Source: CAWATZ01 sp963784995
GTDB lineage: Bacteria; Planctomycetota; Planctomycetia; Gemmatales; Gemmataceae
Length of the DNA stretch: 64,000 nt
Reading direction: 5' to 3'
NCBI GenBank assembly: GCA_963784995.1
Contig: CAWATZ010000003.1
Location: forward strand, 1,550,001-1,614,000
Shown here: in pieces, positions 17,034 through 27,400 of the stretch
Layout of the letters: each line of letters opens with the position of its first letter
Position numbering within the stretch: the first letter of the stretch is position 1
Notes under the pieces: model-generated
Databases searched by the model: none
What the model saw: only the letters and a program-made list of their open reading frames with translations
What the model was told of the DNA's origin: nothing
Program-made: the position numbers and the translations under genes

Positions 17034-18554
17034 CTAACTCACCTCGACAACATCCTCCCGCCTGGGGGCCGTCGCCCGCGGTGCCGGCCGTTCGCTCTCC
17101 TGCTGGTCCTGCCAGAAGCGGGCCAGGGCTGCCTGGGCGCAGCGCTCCTGGAACTGGGCCGGCGTCTCCTGCAAGTCCGGGAAGCGATCGACGAACTCCA
17201 GCAGCTTCAGGCACTCATCCTCGTACTCGCCCAGGATGCGGCGGGCCATCAGTTTCTTGTCGCTGGGATCCATGTAGGTCAACTCGACCGCCTTGTCGAT
17301 CCGGCCCGGCCGGGTGCTGATGAACTCGACCGCGCCATCGGGCAGCCGGCGCGGCTGGCCCAGGGCCGGGTCCACCTTGCTCACGTCGTTGGTCGTGATG
17401 ATCGTGAACACGCCCTCGGACCGCTCCACGCCGTCCAGACAGTTGAGCAGACAATCGAACGACAGCGAGCCGCCACCCCCGAAGCCGTCGCTATCCTTGT
17501 CGTCATCGCCGTCGTTGTTGTTGGTGTTGGCCGGTTTCTTCTTCTTGCGGCCGAACAGGCCGAAGCGCGGCCGGGCCACGTTCTCGCGGCCGTGGAAGAC
17601 GTTGTCGATGTCCTCGATCAGGGCCACGCACGGCGTCGCCGCCTGCATCTCCGCCCAGGCCTGGATCAGCTCATGGTTGCTGATCTCGGCCAGGTTGAAG
17701 ACATAGATGGGCATGTCCAGCTCCTCGGCGAAGGCCCGTGCCAGGGCCGTCTTGCCCGTGCCCGGCGGACCGAAGCAGAGCCAGCCGCGCTTCCAGGGGA
17801 TGCCGCGCTCCTGATACCAGGTCTTGTTGTTCCGCCACAGGCGGATCTCGCGGATCAGCTCCTTGATGCGCCTGGGGAAGATCAGGTCTTCCAGCGGGCT
17901 CTTGCGCGAGAAGACGTGCTTGCCCAGCTGGTTGGGCAGGTGCTTGAGCAACCGGTAACGTTCCATGTGATACCAGGCCAGGTTGGCCGCCGCCTGGTTG
18001 TTGTTATTGTTGCCGGCAGGTGTCACAGCCGGGACGTGCTTGATGAAGAAGCGCCGCTGCCGGTTCTTGTGGGCCAGGTCCACGTCCCAGGTCGCCTTGT
18101 TGCGGGTATCGCAGGCCGCGGTGATCAGACGCTCGGCGTTCAGGGTGCCGCGCAGGAACGTCAGCGAGCAGAAGAGACGGTCCTGGTTGTTGTTATTGTT
18201 GGCACCGTTGGCGTTGTTCTGCTGGGCGCGGGCGCCGGTGGAGTAGAAGAACGGGAGCCAGCCGTTCCAGAAGATGATGCTCCGCCGGCCCATCAGCTCG
18301 AACGGCACCATGCCGAACTTGCCGTCGATGGAGTGCTCGTTGTAGGCGCCGTAAATCTTGTCGTAGGACGACGAATGTTTGAAGTGGCGGACCAGGTAAT
18401 CGACCAGGGCGTTCTGCGTCAGCTCGTCCTGGATCGAGACCTGCTGGATGAGCAGGTTGATCAGGCGCCAGCAGACCTGTTTGATCCGGGTCCAGCACGC
18501 GGTGATCACGCCCAGGATGGCACCGCCTGCCAGCAGATGCGATAGATCGATCAT
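17034..18554 (-). CDS. BCS1-like AAA ATPase with asparagine tracts
   Basis: Start ATG 18554 has GGAGAGG close upstream. The 506-residue protein has an N-terminal hydrophobic segment (about 8-22), a BCS1-N-like region, and an AAA core with Walker A GPPGTGKT (262-269), Walker B 'CVALIEDID' (309-317), 'TTND' sensor 1 and 'STRPGRIDKAVELTYMD' with arginine-finger residues. BCS1-type ATPases remodel membrane-bound complexes; a bacterial substrate is not known. Three asparagine tracts interrupt loops (about 113-123, 182-186 and 344-347), encoded by AAC/AAT microsatellites, which is rare in a GC-rich genome. Helical 'RILGEYEDECLKLLEFVDRF' and a charged tail follow. It is on the same strand as the HEAT genes upstream, but 177 bases away. 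Confidence 0.88.
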   Translation of the reverse strand: MIDLSHLLAGGAILGVITACWTRIKQVCWRLINLLIQQVSIQDELTQNALVDYLVRHFKHSSSYDKIYGAYNEHSIDGKFGMVPFELMGRRSIIFWNGWLPFFYSTGARAQQNNANGANNNNNQDRLFCSLTFLRGTLNAERLITAACDTRNKATWDVDLAHKNRQRRFFIKHVPAVTPAGNNNNNQAAANLAWYHMERYRLLKHLPNQLGKHVFSRKSPLEDLIFPRRIKELIREIRLWRNNKTWYQERGIPWKRGWLCFGPPGTGKTALARAFAEELDMPIYVFNLAEISNHELIQAWAEMQAATPCVALIEDIDNVFHGRENVARPRFGLFGRKKKKPANTNNNDGDDDKDSDGFGGGGSLSFDCLLNCLDGVERSEGVFTIITTNDVSKVDPALGQPRRLPDGAVEFISTRPGRIDKAVELTYMDPSDKKLMARRILGEYEDECLKLLEFVDRFPDLQETPAQFQERCAQAALARFWQDQQESERPAPRATAPRREDVVEVS

Positions 18555-18730
18555 GGTTGCCTCTCCGATGAAATCCCGACGGAACCCCCTTGTCCGACCG
18601 AAGGGGTCTTGTGGAGGACACGCCAGAGGGCGGCGAAGTTCACCAGGTCCCTCTGGGTTTTCTGCTCCTCGATTCCGTCAGGATACCACGGAAAAGCCTG
18701 GAAGAAAGGTCAGTGTCGCTCTCGGCGTCC

Positions 18731-20288
18731 TCACTGCCGCAACAGGGCTTGCCATGCCTTTGTGGTCGGTTCCGGCGCATCCCGACCCGTCAGGGCCCGC
18801 AAGGCGGCGAGGACGGCGTGCTGGTTCGGTGACAGGTAGCCGGGAGCTTGCTGGCCAAGCCATTGGCGATACGCCTTCGCCTCCTGCGCCGTCGACGTGT
18901 CGAGTGCGGACCAGGAAATCGAAACGCTGCTGCTCCGGCCAGGGGGCGGCGTCCTTGACCGGGAGCTTCATCGAGAAGTCCTGCCGCAGATAGGTCACGT
19001 CGGCACGCACCAGAATGTCGGGTGAGGCAAAGGGGCTGTAGCCGCCCCCAGACCCGAAGGAGAACGGGTGACCTGGGCTGGGGATTGCTCCGGTCGAGAT
19101 GCCGCTGGCGACCCCGAGGCTGTCCAGCTGGACGTCTGGTGTGTTTCCAGGGGCATGGCATAGCAGGCAATTACGATGGTGATTGAGCCGGACCAGCTCG
19201 CGGACGGCCAGGGTCTTTTTCCTGTTGACTTCCCTCGCAATCGGAGCCCGCGGGTCCGGTTCGTCCAGCAAGGCGACCAGCAGAGGAACGAGGTCCTTGC
19301 GGCCCAGATCGATCAGCGCGGCACTGGCGTTTTCCGCGATGGCCGGCCAGGGATAACGCAGGCCGGCCAGGAGGATTTCGGTTGCATCCTGCTTCGGCCG
19401 GGAGCGGAGGGCCTTCCGGGCGGCGCTCCGGACCTCCTCTTCGAAGGAAAAGACGGCTAGCCGGGCCAGGGTCCGGGTCGCTTCCGGGTGGTCGATGCCG
19501 GAGAGATGCTTCACAAGCCCCTGACGCAGCACGGCTTGTTCCGGGCCCAGGATCTGCACCAGAGCGGCGATTTGTGCCGGCGTCCTTTCCCGAGCTTCGG
19601 CCTCGGTCTCTTTCCGCTTCTGTTCCAGGCTGGACGGAAACTTGTCGTAGTTCTCCCAGAATTTGCCGTCGTCCCCGCCTCTGTCCCCGGGACGTGGTTT
19701 CTGTTCCCCTCCTCTTTCCAGGGTGGTGCGGACCGCGTTGACCTCCACCGCGAAAGCACCGCCGCGCTCCTTGCTCTGCCGGCACGCATCTCCCATGACA
19801 AAGGGCAGGCCGACCAGGTCGCGCCGGGTATCCACGAGCGTCTTCAGGAAATGGTCCGCTCCTTTCTGGTTGAGGTGGTTGATCTTGGCGATGGTGAGAG
19901 CGGTTTGCTTCATCGCCTCTTCCCGTGATTTGAGGGAGTCGGGCTGAAGCGCAAGCCGCTGTTCTTCTTCCGGAGTGCGAGGCCGGGAAGGAGCGGCTCG
20001 CTTGACCGCCGCCGGCTTCTGGAAAAAGACCGCGGGCACTTGCGACCAATCCTTTACCAGCCAGGGTGCGATGGGCTCGACCGTGTCCGGAGGCACGGGC
20101 AGCAACTCCTGCAATGGCGTCCTGGGGTCGATGGTGAACGGGAACCGAGGAGCGGGGAAGATGATCCGGGCGTGGGCCGGAACCGCCAGCGGTCCCAGAA
20201 GGCAGAGCAGCGCCACAAGGGAGACGCCGGCAACACAGGGCCGGGCGGCATTAAGCTTCGTCCGAGAGAGGCGGTTGCGTGAGGTCAT
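18731..20288 (-). CDS. Secreted HEAT/CxxCH protein, paralogue A, frameshifted
   Basis: Start ATG 20288 has GGAG seven bases upstream and opens a signal peptide ('LVALLCLLGPLAVPAHA'). The first conserved block is 'FTIDPRTPLQELLPVPPD...PWLVKDWSQVP'. HEAT-like helices follow ('RQGLVKHLSGIDHPEATRTLARLAVFSFEEEVRSAARKALRSRP', 'LLAGLRYPWPAIAENASAALIDLG'). Next comes 'NHHRNCLLCHAPGNT', a CxxCH motif able to bind c-type haem. Near 18893-18905 the frame shifts by one; the alternative frame gives the expected end 'AQEAKAYRQWLGQQAPGYLS...' and a TGA at 18731, matching paralogues B and C. Function is unknown; a periplasmic redox or scaffold role is inference. It is the most divergent of three tandem copies. 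Confidence 0.85.
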
Positions 20289-20525
20289 CAGAGGCTCCTT
20301 TTTCCTGATCGTGACGGTTTTTGGGGAGGCAGGGGTCGCCGCCGAGACAGCAGCGCCGAGGCCGCCACACCGCCAACGGCGCAGAATGCTGGCGGTCTCG
20401 CCAGGAAAGGCCCCGGCGTGTCAGTGCTTGCCCCACCGATGACAAAAAAGCGACACCGCCACCACGCCACCATCACACGCCTTCGCTTCCGGCCCTCTTC
20501 TGCCACTTCCCCAAAATATGCGAGG

Positions 20526-22013
20526 TCACTCCGCCAGGGCGGCTCGCCAGGCCTGGGAAGTTGGCTCGGAGGCCTTCCGTCCGGTCAAGGCGGTGAGCGC
20601 CTTGAGGGCCGCCTGATGGTTGGGCGAGAGGTAGTCCTTCCCTTGCTTCTGCTCCCACTTCCGATACGCCTTGATCTCCGCGGCGGTGACGGGCCGGGTG
20701 CGGACCAAGAAATCGAAGCGTTGCTGCTCCGGCCAGGGGGCCGCGTTCTTGACCGGCAGAATCAGGGAGAAATCCTGGCGCAGATAAGTCACGTCGGCTC
20801 GCACCAGGATGTCGGGGGAAGACGACGGATCGTAATAGCCCCGTGAAGGAGACTGCAGGGGTCGGCCGAGGCTTGGCACTGGGGCGACTACAATCTCCGG
20901 CGAAGCCCCAAACCTGGCCACCAGGGGAACGTCCTTGGTATTACCGGGGGCGTGGCACAGCAGACAGTTCTGATGATGATTGACGCGCACCACTTCGCGG
21001 ACGGCCAGCGTGGTCTTGCCATTGACTTCCCTCTCAGCCGGGGCGCGAGGATCAGGCTCGTCCAGGAAGGCGACGAGCTGGGGCACAAGGTCCTTGCAGT
21101 CCAGAGCTGCCAGGGCTTCGCTGGCATTGGTCGCCACGGCAGGCCAGGGATGTCGAAGGCCGGCCAGCAGCACGTCGGTCGCGTCCTTCTTCGGTCGAGC
21201 CTTGAGCGCCTCCACGGCGGCCCGGCGAACCTCGTCCTCAAAGGAAAAGACCGCGAGCCGGGCCAGGGCTTGTGTTGCCTCCAGGCTCTCGACGCCGGAC
21301 AGCTTTTTCACCAGTCTTTGACGCAGTTCCGCCTTTTCGACGGCCAGGATTTGCATCAGCGCCGCGATCTGGGCGCCGGCGTCTTCCTCGTTTTCTTGGC
21401 GAGGCTGGTCGTAATTATTCCAGAAGGCATCGACGCTGTGCTTCGAGCTTTTCGCCATTTGCAGAGAGCCACGGATCATGGCGACCTCAGGACCGAACGC
21501 CCGGCTCCATTCCCTGCTTTGCCTGCAATCGTCTCCCAGGATGAAAGGGAGGCCAGCCAGATCGGTCCGGTTTGCCGCGAGGGTCTTCAGGAAATGGTCG
21601 GCGCCCTTCTCATTGAGGTGGTTGATCCGCGCAATGACGTGGGCGGTATGCTTTGCCGCCAGAAGATCTCGGGTTTGCGGCAAGTCAATGTTGTCGGAGA
21701 ACTCCCCGGGCGCCGTCTTCGGAGGGTCCGGCGCCTTCGGGACGTAGGGTTTCTGGAAAAGGACCTCGGGAACCTGAGTCCAATCCTTGACCAGCCAGGG
21801 GGGCGTCGGGTCAGCCACGTCTGGAGGAACCGGGAGCAGATCCTTCAGCGGCGTTTTGGGATCAATCGTGAAATGGAACCTCTCCGGGGCGCCCCGAGGG
21901 GGGACGAACCTCTGGGCGTGAGCCGGCGGCGCCAGCGGACCCAGCATACAGCCCAGCGTTAGTAGACAGACGCTTGCAGCAATGAAGCAAACCCAGCGGC
22001 CAGGTTGGTTCAT
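20526..22013 (-). CDS. Secreted HEAT/CxxCH protein, paralogue B
   Basis: Start ATG 22013 has GGAG six bases upstream and begins 'MNQPGRWVCFIAASVCLLTLG', a signal peptide. The order is the same as in paralogue A: 'FTIDPKTPLKDLLPVPPD', a linker, HEAT helices, 'HHQNCLLCHAPGNTKDVPL', 'SPDILVRADVTYLRQDFS' and a C-terminal 'QQRFDFLVRTRPVTAAEIKAYRKWEQKQ'-type block. The last 196 bases of coding sequence are identical to the matching part of paralogue C, although the rest has diverged, so the 3' end was probably homogenised by gene conversion. Length is about 495 residues. Confidence 0.88.
   Translation of the reverse strand: MNQPGRWVCFIAASVCLLTLGCMLGPLAPPAHAQRFVPPRGAPERFHFTIDPKTPLKDLLPVPPDVADPTPPWLVKDWTQVPEVLFQKPYVPKAPDPPKTAPGEFSDNIDLPQTRDLLAAKHTAHVIARINHLNEKGADHFLKTLAANRTDLAGLPFILGDDCRQSREWSRAFGPEVAMIRGSLQMAKSSKHSVDAFWNNYDQPRQENEEDAGAQIAALMQILAVEKAELRQRLVKKLSGVESLEATQALARLAVFSFEDEVRRAAVEALKARPKKDATDVLLAGLRHPWPAVATNASEALAALDCKDLVPQLVAFLDEPDPRAPAEREVNGKTTLAVREVVRVNHHQNCLLCHAPGNTKDVPLVARFGASPEIVVAPVPSLGRPLQSPSRGYYDPSSSPDILVRADVTYLRQDFSLILPVKNAAPWPEQQRFDFLVRTRPVTAAEIKAYRKWEQKQGKDYLSPNHQAALKALTALTGRKASEPTSQAWRAALAE
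20531..20726 (-). repeat. 196-bp segment identical to 22089-22284
   Basis: The 3' coding ends of paralogues B and C are identical over 196 bases at an offset of 1558, ending at a C/T difference at 20727. The flanking coding sequence is clearly less similar. Confidence 0.9.
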
Positions 22014-22083
22014 GGTGGTCTCCTTGGCAGACGGGCGGCCGCGACCCAAAGTCGCGGCCGCCCATCGAATGTGCGAGGTGGGA

Positions 22084-23535
22084 TCAATCCGCCAGGGCGG
22101 CTCGCCAGGCCTGGGAAGTTGGCTCGGAGGCCTTCCGTCCGGTCAAGGCGGTGAGCGCCTTGAGGGCCGCCTGATGGTTGGGCGAGAGGTAGTCCTTCCC
22201 TTGCTTCTGCTCCCACTTCCGATACGCCTTGATCTCCGCGGCGGTGACGGGCCGGGTGCGGACCAAGAAATCGAAGCGTTGCTGTTCCGGCCAGGCCCCT
22301 GCATTCTTGACCGGCATCTTCATCGAGAAGTCCTGCCGCAGATAGGTCACGTCCACCCGCACCAGGATGTCCGGCGAGGACGACGAGCCGTAGCCCTGCG
22401 ACGGCGGCTTCAGGGGCAAGCCGGGGGTCGGCACTTCTCCCACCACAACCTCCGTGGACCCGGCAAACCGGTCCAGGGGAACGTCCTTGGTATTGCCGGG
22501 GGCATGGCACAGCAGGCAGTTCTGATGGTGGTTGACGCGCACCACTTCGCGGACGGCCAGCGTGGCCTTGCCGTTGACTTCCTTGTCGGCCGGGGCGCGA
22601 GGGTCGGGCTCGTCGAGGAAGGTGACCAGCTGGGGCACCAGGTCCTTGCGGCCCAGCGTGGTCAGGGCTTCGCCGGCGTTGGCGGCCACGGCGGGCCAGG
22701 GATAACGCAGACCGGCCAGCAGCACCTCGGTCGCGTCCTTCCTGGGCCGGGCCTTGAGCGCGTCCAGGGCAGCCTGGCGAACCTCCTTCTCAACGGAGAA
22801 GACCGCCAGTCGGGCCAGGGCGCGGGTCGCCTCGGGGCCCTCAATGTCGGACAGCTTCTTCACCAGACCTTGGCGCATCCCCGTTTCTTCGGGGGCCAGC
22901 ATTTGCATCAGGGCCGCAATCTGGGCCGCGCTGTCTTCCTGATTCCGCCGGCGAGGTTGCTGCTCGTAGCTGTTCCAGAACTGCGTGGCGTTGGCGACCG
23001 CAGGCCCGCCTGAGTTGATCCTCCCTTCCTTGATCAGTCCGCCCACCTGCAGGCCGGCGCGCACCAGGTTGACCTCTTGAACAAAAGCCCGACTCCGTCC
23101 CCGGGTCTGCTTGCAGTCGTCTCCCATGATGAAGGGAAGACCAAGCAGGTCGGTCCGGTGCTGGATCAGGGTTTTCAGGAAATGCTCGGAGTCCTTCTCG
23201 TTGAGGAAGTTGATCCGGGCGATGACGTGGGCGGTTTCCTTCATCGCCTCCTGCGGCGCAGGCATCGGCGCTGCCGCTGGCTTCTGGAAACGGATCTCGG
23301 GGACCTGCGTCCAATCCTTCACCAGCCAGGGGGGCAGGGGAGCGGCCACGGCCGGTGGGACCGGAAGGAGGTCCTTCACCGGCGTTTTGGGATCGATGGT
23401 GAAATGGAACCGCTGCTGCGCAGGGATCAATTTGAGGGCGTGCGCCTGGGACAGAAGCGGGCCCAGCAGCCAGCCCAGCATCAGCAGACAGACACCAGCA
23501 CCAACGAAGCAATTCCAGCGACCACGTTGTCTCAT
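22084..23535 (-). CDS. Secreted HEAT/CxxCH protein, paralogue C
   Basis: First gene of the tandem set in transcription order; start ATG 23535 with GGAG upstream. The 483-residue product has a signal peptide ('FVGAGVCLLMLGWLLGPLLSQAHA'), the 'FTIDPKTPVKDLLPVPP' block at about 45-61, HEAT helices at about 205-310, CLLCH at 340-344, and the C-terminal 'RPVTAAEIKAYRKWEQKQGKD' block. The fixed spacing of 'LVKDWTQVPE', HEAT region and CxxCH in all three proteins suggests one unit of structure. Paralogues B and A follow on the same strand with gaps of 70 and 237 bases, so they may form one operon. Confidence 0.9.
   Translation of the reverse strand: MRQRGRWNCFVGAGVCLLMLGWLLGPLLSQAHALKLIPAQQRFHFTIDPKTPVKDLLPVPPAVAAPLPPWLVKDWTQVPEIRFQKPAAAPMPAPQEAMKETAHVIARINFLNEKDSEHFLKTLIQHRTDLLGLPFIMGDDCKQTRGRSRAFVQEVNLVRAGLQVGGLIKEGRINSGGPAVANATQFWNSYEQQPRRRNQEDSAAQIAALMQMLAPEETGMRQGLVKKLSDIEGPEATRALARLAVFSVEKEVRQAALDALKARPRKDATEVLLAGLRYPWPAVAANAGEALTTLGRKDLVPQLVTFLDEPDPRAPADKEVNGKATLAVREVVRVNHHQNCLLCHAPGNTKDVPLDRFAGSTEVVVGEVPTPGLPLKPPSQGYGSSSSPDILVRVDVTYLRQDFSMKMPVKNAGAWPEQQRFDFLVRTRPVTAAEIKAYRKWEQKQGKDYLSPNHQAALKALTALTGRKASEPTSQAWRAALAD
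22089..22284 (-). repeat. 196-bp segment identical to 20531-20726
   Basis: Partner of the shared 3' segment in paralogue B; see that entry for extent and likely cause. Confidence 0.9.
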
Positions 23536-23718
23536 GATGGTCTCCTTTCCCGCGGGATCAGGGAGAAGTGTTCGTTCCGGCTGAAACTACCCGCTCAGGG
23601 GGACCTGAGTTTCAGGGCGCAGGCTCTCCTGGAGGGTAAGATCGGCCCATTGAAGAGACGATCCGATCCACCCGGACTAACCGCTGGTGGGCAGGGAAAG
23701 GTCGCAGGGGGCCGGCGG

Positions 23719-23973
23719 TTACTGCTCGGCCTTTGGTTCTTCCGGCTGTTCCGTCGGAGCGGCCGCATCGGTGGCCTTGCGTGCCTGCCAGCGCGCCTGC
23801 CAGGACCGCAGCGAGTTCTTGAAAATGGCTGCCTGCGGCGTTTCTTCCGGCCTCCCGAGTGCCGATTGGGGTTTGCCTGTGTCCTCCAGGCGTTTCTGCT
23901 TTTTCATCGTGCTGGATTCAGTGGTTTGGGTAGGATTCGCCCGCCCAGAAGGGTGCGGGTACAACTCAACCAT
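23719..23973 (-). CDS. Small charged hypothetical protein
   Basis: An 84-residue frame starts at the ATG complementary to 23971-23973, with GGGGAGAG a few bases upstream. It has no signal peptide or recognisable domain. The middle 'AAIFKNSLRSWQARWQARKA' could be an amphipathic helix, and the end is Pro/Glu-rich. It lies upstream of paralogue C on the same strand, with 183 bases between. The ribosome site and balanced composition favour a real gene, but the evidence is thin. Confidence 0.45.
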   Translation of the reverse strand: MVELYPHPSGRANPTQTTESSTMKKQKRLEDTGKPQSALGRPEETPQAAIFKNSLRSWQARWQARKATDAAAPTEQPEEPKAEQ

Positions 23974-24448
23974 ACTCTCTCCCCGGCAGAAAAGCAATCC
24001 GGAGTTGCACCAGCGGCCAGAAGGGGAATTCGCGATTTTCGCTGAAGTTCACAAATTTTCACCGCACGTGCTTGCAGGTCGCCTGCGCCTGTGATACAAC
24101 ATCTCGCACTTGCATCCCAGGAAGGGGCCTGGAGGTCAGGTCTAGCTCCGGTGCTTTGCACCAGGGCGGCGTTGCGCCGCCCGAGCGTTTACCTACCCAA
24201 GCATCACAAGGAAGGCTGTTTCAGCCCCGCTTCCGGCGACGTACGTCGTGCGCACGCCGTGGACTGGGGCAACCCCGCCGACCGTGGTTCCACGGCGTGC
24301 GCACGACGTACGTCGCCGGCGGGTCCGAGAGCCTTCCGTGTCTCAGGTCTGGTTGTAGACGGCTCCAGAGCAAGGGGACTGCCCGATCATTGTGGTCGGG
24401 CAGTCCAAGGTATTTCCCGGAACACCCCAGGTCATGAAGGGCCGTAAC
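23974..24448. other. Intergenic stretch with two hairpins
   Basis: No gene is seen. A perfect 31-bp inverted repeat (24233-24263 with 24289-24319, rich in GTACGTCGTGCGCACG) resembles a REP unit. A second hairpin (24377-24387 with 24396-24406) lies about 40 bases before the HEAT-BRCT start and could affect its expression. Confidence 0.7.
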
Positions 24449-27400
24449 ATGCCCCTGCACCTTAGCGATCTCAAACTCGCCTGGGAAGCCAGAGACCCCG
24501 AGCTGGTCCCCCTCATCGAAGCCCTGGCCGAACAGCCGATCCCGCGTCCCGAAAAGCCAATCCGCCAGGGAGTGCCGACGTTTGAGCGCTTCCTCGCCGA
24601 GCTGCGCAGCTGGCGTTTCCGCCAGAAGACCGAGGAGGAACAGGCCCACTACCGCATCGAGCAGCTGAAGGCCCTCGAAGCACCCGATGCCGAGGTGCCC
24701 CTGCCCGACAAGCTGAAGATGCACGAGATCATCCTCGGGCTCTGGCAGGACAACAGCATCTTCGCCCGCGATTGCCTGCTGAAGGTGATCGCCACGGTGC
24801 CGCTGACCTACGGCCCGTGGAAGGCCCTGAAGCGCATCTTCAAGGAGTCCGAGGCCCGCGGCGACACCGAGATCTTCGGCGCCCTGGCCGCGCGCCTGGA
24901 CATGGCCGCCGCGGCCCGGCAGCACTCGGTCAGCCAGGCGACGCTGGCCTACCTGGTCCGCCGGGCCTGGCGCTACCTGCGCCGCACCGGCATCAGCTTC
25001 CCGGTCGCCTACGCCGACACCGCCGCCGCGGTCCTGGTCCACTACACCGAGGACTTCCGCTCACTGGAACAACACCTGGATCCTCAACCACGTCTTCTAC
25101 CACCAGACCAAGCAGTACAACCGCTCGCGCTTCACCTTCGGCTACAACAAGCAGCCCAAGGACGACATCTCCGACCGGGCCTTCGCCGACCTGTGGCGGC
25201 GCAGTCCCCGGCCGCTGTTCGCCCTGCTGGAGCGGGCCCGCAGCGACAAGGTGCGGCACTTCGCCACCGAGGCGCTCAAGGCCGACTTCCGGGCGGTGCT
25301 GCGCGAGGTCGAGCCGGCCTGGGTCGCCCGCCTGGTCGGCGTCGGCAGCGCGGCCATCGACGAGTTCGTGGTCTGGATCCTGAAGAACGTGCCGCGCTTC
25401 GAGCAGTCGGCGTTCCGCTCCCTGGGCCTGCACGACGCCGTCCTGCGGCTGTTCGACAGCCCGTCGGACAAGGCCCAGGCTTACGCCGCCGAGTATGCCC
25501 GCACCCATGCCCGCGATCTGCCGGTTCCTCAGCTGATCCGCCTGGTGGACAATTCCAGCGAGGTCGTCCGCAAGCTGGCGATCGACCTGCTGCAAAGCCG
25601 GGACCCCCGCACCGAGATCGGCCTGGACAACTGGGGCTGGCTGCTGGAAACCGACAACGGCCACAAGCTCGCCGCCACTGCGATCCGCAAGCACTTCGGA
25701 GCCAAGGAGCTGACGCCGGAATGGTTCAAGGCCCGGCTGTTTACCGAGAGCGACGAGGCGGCGGACTTCGTGCAAAAGCTGCTGCCGCAGATCCACTCCC
25801 CCGAGAAGCTCGGGGCCGGCTTCTTCACTGACCTGTTCGACTCGATCAGCGATCCGGACGCCAGCTACGCCTCGCGGGTGGCCGAGTTCGCCCTGGGGGA
25901 ACTGAAGCGGTTTGACCCCAACAGTCTCGACCGCGAATTGCTCCAGCGGCTGCTCCTCAACCCGGTCAGCCACGACACGATCATCTCCTGGATCGACGAG
26001 GGGACGCTGAAGGCCCAGGCCTTCCCGCTCGATTTCCTCAAGGCGCTGGCGTTCCATCCGGACTGGGAGACGAACCCCTGGATCGGGGCGCTGCGCCGCA
26101 GTGAGAGGACCTGGGCGCGGGACCTGGAGTTCAACGAAACGCTGGCCGACCAGGTGCTGGGCTGGCTCGGCGACGTGCGGCGGTTCGCGGCCGGCGATCT
26201 CGGCTTCGACTGGTTGATGCGGCTGGTCGATCGCAGTGAGCCGCGCTACCACGACTTCGCCGTCGAGACGATGATCAAGGCGTTCACCCCCGCCGACTTC
26301 GCTCCGCGGGAGGAAGCCCCGGCGGCAGCGACGCCAGCGGCGCCCACGACGATCGATCTGGGAGAGCAGACGTTCCTGTTCACCGGCAAGCTGGCGACGA
26401 TGAACCGCAAGGAGGCCGAGGACAAGGTCAAGAACGCCAACGGCGTCAACGCGGGCTCGGTGACCAAGAAGCTCCATTACCTGGTCATCGGCGACGAGGG
26501 CTCGCCGCTCTACAGCGGCGGCAAGAAGGGCGACAAGCAGCAAAAGGCGGAGCAGCTCAACGGAGCGGGCGCCAACATCAAGATCATCTCCGAGACGGCG
26601 TTCTTGCAGATGCTCTCCGGCACCGCGCGGGCCCCGGCCGGAGCCGACGCCACCCGAAAGGGCTGCGAGCGCCTTTGGAGCATGGCCGTCGCCCCCGGGG
26701 CCGCTGAAGCGAGGCGGGGTGAGTTCGCCCGGAAATACATTCTGCGGCATCACCCCGACATCTGCCTGGCCAAGACCGATCGGCCCGTTGATCCGGGTGC
26801 CGAGATCCCCGCGGATTTCCTGTCCTTCGAGCGCGTCCAACCCCTGTTCGCCGAGACACGCAAACCGCTCCGCGACCTGGCCCTGGAACTGTCGCACTGG
26901 GAGTTCGCCCGCTGGAACCCGCCAGCCGACGCCTTGCTGGCCCTGCACGAACTGCCGCACTCCGACGTGCGCCAGTTCGTGGCCGAGGCGCTGCTGGCCG
27001 ACGACGCTCCGGAAAAACGCCGCTACCGCATCAACACCGATGCGCTCGCACCGGAGGGGGTCTATCGCTTCTGCGAGTCAATCGACCCCAACACACGGAA
27101 GCTGGGCATGCAGATCATTCAGAAGTCGAAGCGCTTGCAGGTGCCCGAGGAGCTATTCCGGCTGACGGAGAGCCCGGATCGGCTGATCCGCGGTTTCGTG
27201 ATCCGGGCCCTGTGGGCGCTGTACCGGGACCGCGGCGTCACCGCAGACTGGAAGCCGCCCGTGCCTCCGACCACGACGATTGGCGCGGCCGCGAAAAAGG
27301 CCGCGGCGGAGCCGGAGCCGCGCGGACCCGGCGTGCCGCACAAGCCGGAGAAGCCGCCGGCCGGCCGGCAGAGCCTGGCGGAGTTTCTGCGGCGCGTGCT

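Noticed and set aside
24993..26960. Long minus-strand frame opposite the BRCT-HEAT gene
   Set aside because: It is the GC-rich antisense shadow of a well-supported gene, with no family motif of its own. The same holds for long antisense frames at 2275-3864, 7142-8326, 14582-15829, 28716-30281, 30074-31867, 33436-35019, 34731-36569, 53189-54916, 59152-60954 and 61833-63587.
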